A stretch of DNA of 8,089 nt from NCBI GenBank assembly GCA_016937075.1, contig JAFGWQ010000013.1, positions 1 through 8,089 of the forward strand. The letters run 5' to 3'. Positions 5,678 to 8,089 of the stretch are shown here, in pieces (position 1 is the first letter of the stretch; each line of letters begins with the position of its first letter). Source of the stretch: Campylobacterales bacterium (GTDB taxonomy: Bacteria > Campylobacterota > Campylobacteria > Campylobacterales > Sulfurovaceae). The notes under the pieces are model-generated. The model was not told the DNA's origin and made no database searches. It was given only the letters and a program-made list of their open reading frames with translations. Both the position numbers and the translations under genes were made by a program.

Positions 5678-6823
5678 ATGAATAAGATTATAGATATAAA
5701 CAATTTACCCTCTCCTTGTTGGCTGCTTGAAGCTAAGCTTCTCAAAAAAAATATGGCTATTTTTGACTATATACAAAAAGAAAGCGGAGCGAAGATACTT
5801 CTAGCGCTCAAAGGCTATGCTCTATGGAAAAGTTTTGATTTGATACGCCCTACTTTGCACGGATGCTGTGCTAGCGGACTTCATGAAGCCAAACTTGCTC
5901 ATGAAGAATTTGGCAAAGAGGTGCACACATACTCTCCTGCATTTAAAGATAGTGACATAGAAGAGATCGCTAAAATATCTCATCATATGGTATTCAACTC
6001 TCCGAATCAATTTCATCGTTTTGGCAAACAAGCACTAGATATCAATCCTTCCTTGTCTTTGGGGCTTAGAGTGAATCCGGAATACTCACAATCACCAAAA
6101 GAGATGTATAATCCTTGTGGACTCTACTCTAGATTAGGCACTACAATTGCGAATTTTGATGAGAGTATTATGGAGTATTGCGAAGGACTTCATTTTCATG
6201 CTTTGTGCGAACAAGACAGTGATGCTCTTGAAGGTGTAATAGCGAACTTTGAAGATAAATTTGGCTCATATATATCCAAACTCAAATGGGTCAATTTCGG
6301 CGGGGGCCATCATATCACAAGAAAAGGCTATGATGTAGAAAAACTAATTAACCTCATAAAACAGTTTAAGCAAAGACATAATGATATAGAAGTATATCTA
6401 GAACCAGGTGAGGCTGCCGGATGGGAAACAGGTGCGCTTCACACGACAGTACTTGATATAGTACATAATGGTATTGATATAGCCATACTAGATAGTTCAG
6501 CAGAAGCGCATATGCCTGACACTATACTTATGCCTTATCGAGCTGAAGTAAGAAATGCAGGACAGCCTGGAGAAAAAGCATATACTTACCGCCTCGGCGG
6601 CAATACCTGTTTAGCAGGTGACATCATGGGTGATTATAGCTTTGATAAGCCGCTTCAAATTGGAGATAAAATAATTTTTGAAGACCAAATGCACTACACT
6701 ATGGTAAAGGCAACTACGTTTAACGGTATACCTCTTCCTAGTATTGCTATAGAGTATGAAGACGGCACTATAGAGGTAGTACGAGAGTTTGGATACGAAG
6801 AGTTCAAAGGCAGATTGTCATAA
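5678..6823 (+). CDS. nspC: Carboxynorspermidine decarboxylase
   Basis: NspC is a PLP enzyme that decarboxylates carboxynorspermidine (or carboxyspermidine) to norspermidine (or spermidine), the last step of the carboxy-polyamine pathway in the cytoplasm. The 381-residue product has the alanine racemase-like PLP barrel followed by a beta domain. Visible residues are A43-L-K-G with K45 as the PLP lysine, H92-T-Y-S-P-A-F, F106-N-S, L171-H-F-H-A-L-C-E, the phosphate-binding F207-G-G-G, E242-P-G-E-A, D272-S-S-A-E-A-H-M-P-D, and C311-L-A-G-D with the catalytic Cys/Asp of the second subunit. F207-G-G-G-H-H and Y144-N-P-C-G resemble the Campylobacter enzyme from memory. The start at 5678 fits the family's N-terminal length; no ribosome site precedes it, in line with a leaderless mRNA. 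The partner dehydrogenase is absent from the window. The stop lies 6 bp from the tamB stop on the other strand. Confidence 0.95.
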   Translation: MNKIIDINNLPSPCWLLEAKLLKKNMAIFDYIQKESGAKILLALKGYALWKSFDLIRPTLHGCCASGLHEAKLAHEEFGKEVHTYSPAFKDSDIEEIAKISHHMVFNSPNQFHRFGKQALDINPSLSLGLRVNPEYSQSPKEMYNPCGLYSRLGTTIANFDESIMEYCEGLHFHALCEQDSDALEGVIANFEDKFGSYISKLKWVNFGGGHHITRKGYDVEKLINLIKQFKQRHNDIEVYLEPGEAAGWETGALHTTVLDIVHNGIDIAILDSSAEAHMPDTILMPYRAEVRNAGQPGEKAYTYRLGGNTCLAGDIMGDYSFDKPLQIGDKIIFEDQMHYTMVKATTFNGIPLPSIAIEYEDGTIEVVREFGYEEFKGRLS

Positions 6824-6825
6824 AA

Positions 6826-6841
6826 GCATCTACTTTGATGC
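6826..6841 (-). terminator. Short hairpin between the converging nspC and tamB ends
   Basis: GCATC (6826-6830) and GATGC (6837-6841) can form a 5-bp stem with a six-base loop. Read on the minus strand, the stem is followed by TTTTATG, a modest U-run, which fits a weak intrinsic terminator for tamB whose stop codon lies within the hairpin. Read on the plus strand, it is followed by a pyrimidine-rich stretch (GTTATCTTCTTC), which is less convincing for nspC. The stem is short, so confidence is low. Confidence 0.35.
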
Positions 6842-8089
6842 GTTATCTTCTTCTTCTTTTTTGCCAAATAATTGGCTAAAATTTTTGAACTCTTTTTTAT
6901 AAACAATGTCAGCACTGCTTGACTCTTGACTTACGGTAATTACACCTTCTATATTAGGAGTGAATTCATATTTTAGTTTTGCTTTTGATACATCATCGTT
7001 GGCATATATCAAAGTAAGACGTTTGCCTATTTTTTTGCCCACTTCTACGCTATTATCGGCTCCAAATACCAAATGGTCAACCTGCAAACCAATATCTGAT
7101 AAAATAGATTTTGCCATAATTCCACCCATCATCTTCATCATCTCTTCTTCGGTATACTTGCCTGATTCCATCTCTGAATCAAACATAATAAGAGCCAAGA
7201 TCTGTTCTCTTGTTAGCTTTGGAGTAGAAGAAAAATTAATCAATGGATTTCCAGGAGTCCCTGCTATATTGACTCTGATTGTGTGATTTGGAGCCCTATA
7301 AGTAGCTTGAAGATCCAATTGCGGCCTATTGGCATCTCCTATAAAATATATATGACTTGTTTCGGTATTGAACCTTTTACCTCCAAAAATATAATATCCT
7401 CCCTGAGGTATGGTCACTAAACCAAAAATCATCAATTGCTCTCCTGGGATCTTCTCCAAACTTAAATCCATTATAGCATTAAAACTCGAATCACTCTGCT
7501 TATACCTAAGCGGTGCTTTTGATACCACCTTAACAGAAAGCGATAAATTATCTACAAATGACGACGAGGTTTTTTGTCTTAGATCTTGGATAATAATAAT
7601 ATCATCGTCACTAGGAAATGTTTTTTGGCCAAAATAGTACAATACATCTCCATCGAGGACAACAATATTGCCCTTGATATTAACATTATCATTATCAATG
7701 GTAGCCAATAGCGATGCATCAAGCTTCACTGATGCAATTTCATGTGGAATAAGCAAATTATTTGCAATAATATTAAAATTTCCTTTTTTTGCAATGAGGT
7801 TATATGTGCCATCTACCTTGGCTTGATCATTTACCCATAACGAACCAAGTTTAACTGTTCCTTTATCTATATCAATAACTGATTGTTTATTGCTAAAATA
7901 TCTAAGTTTGTTATACATAAAATTATAATTATTAATAGAAAAAACTGAATCTACAAAACTGAGCTTAGCGTTTAACTTTTCTATTGGTTTTTGATCTCTT
8001 GAAGCTTCTCCAAAATATATTTGAGAAGAAACAAGTGAAATCTCACCTTTTGCCAGATTATCAATAGTGGCATCAACGGCTAAATCTCC
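6830..8089 (-). CDS. tamB: TamB-family translocation/assembly protein, C-terminal part
   Basis: The frame is open from the TAG at 6830-6832 to the right edge of the window without a stop (419 codons). This is therefore the 3' end of a much longer gene, and the ATG at 7916-7918 is internal. TamB-type proteins are very long, inner-membrane-anchored, beta-rich AsmA-like proteins that bridge the periplasm. They are implicated in phospholipid transport to the outer membrane and, with TamA, in outer-membrane protein assembly. The visible part is repetitive beta-strand sequence leading into the conserved C-terminal (DUF490) domain: G230-G-Y-Y-I-F-G-G-K-R-F240, a T278-P-G-N-P motif, L292-T-R-E-Q-I-L-A-L-I-M-F303, and E349-V-G-K-K-I-G-K-R-L (numbered from the window edge). 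It ends with a charged KKEEEDNASK tail. tamA is not visible. Family assignment is strong from the C-terminal domain. Confidence 0.9.
   Translation of the reverse strand, partial: GDLAVDATIDNLAKGEISLVSSQIYFGEASRDQKPIEKLNAKLSFVDSVFSINNYNFMYNKLRYFSNKQSVIDIDKGTVKLGSLWVNDQAKVDGTYNLIAKKGNFNIIANNLLIPHEIASVKLDASLLATIDNDNVNIKGNIVVLDGDVLYYFGQKTFPSDDDIIIIQDLRQKTSSSFVDNLSLSVKVVSKAPLRYKQSDSSFNAIMDLSLEKIPGEQLMIFGLVTIPQGGYYIFGGKRFNTETSHIYFIGDANRPQLDLQATYRAPNHTIRVNIAGTPGNPLINFSSTPKLTREQILALIMFDSEMESGKYTEEEMMKMMGGIMAKSILSDIGLQVDHLVFGADNSVEVGKKIGKRLTLIYANDDVSKAKLKYEFTPNIEGVITVSQESSSADIVYKKEFKNFSQLFGKKEEEDNASK

Noticed and set aside
7916..7918. ATG at 7916-7918 as the start of a 362-residue protein
   Set aside because: The same frame stays open to the window edge and the content is the C-terminal domain of a very long TamB-type protein.

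Overview
The window is an AT-rich, gene-dense piece of bacterial chromosome. It very probably comes from a member of the Campylobacterota (formerly Epsilonproteobacteria). The basis is the gene content and protein style: an all-alpha dimeric dUTPase, a carboxynorspermidine decarboxylase closely resembling the Campylobacter type, a Jag protein with a degraded R3H domain, and a rpmH-rnpA-yidC-jag-mnmE operon. I cannot name the genus from the sequence alone. I see no insertion sequence, phage gene, CRISPR array, tRNA or rRNA.

Layout. At the left edge (1-357, + strand) is the C-terminal half of dut, running in from outside the window. It converges on a leftward block that begins at rpmH (5435) and ends at a small lipoprotein gene (413). 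In transcription order that block is rpmH (ribosomal protein L34), rnpA (RNase P protein, overlapping rpmH and lacking a standard start codon), yidC (membrane insertase, GTG start), jag (KH/R3H-type RNA-binding protein), mnmE (tRNA-modifying GTPase, TAATG overlap with jag), then the lipoprotein gene, which has its own likely promoter. A 242-bp AT-rich divergent intergenic region (5436-5677) separates rpmH from nspC. nspC (5678-6823, +) encodes carboxynorspermidine decarboxylase. It converges, with a 6-bp gap, on the 3' end of tamB (6830-8089, -), which continues beyond the right edge.

How the genes fit together. The leftward operon combines ribosome and tRNA maturation (L34, RNase P protein, MnmE) with membrane protein insertion (YidC) and its usual partner Jag. 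The usual yidD gene between rnpA and yidC is missing. NspC makes norspermidine or spermidine by the carboxy-polyamine route; its partner dehydrogenase is not in the window. TamB belongs to the inner/outer-membrane lipid-transport and assembly family. The lipoprotein is of unknown function.

Nothing here amounts to a new multigene system. The points most worth a second look are the rnpA start (ATT or ATA, at an ATAA overlap with rpmH), a perfect extended -10 element so close to the nspC ATG that the mRNA should be leaderless, the absent yidD, the lost R3H residues in Jag, lysine in place of the key groove arginine of YidC, and the paired CX3C motifs of the lipoprotein.
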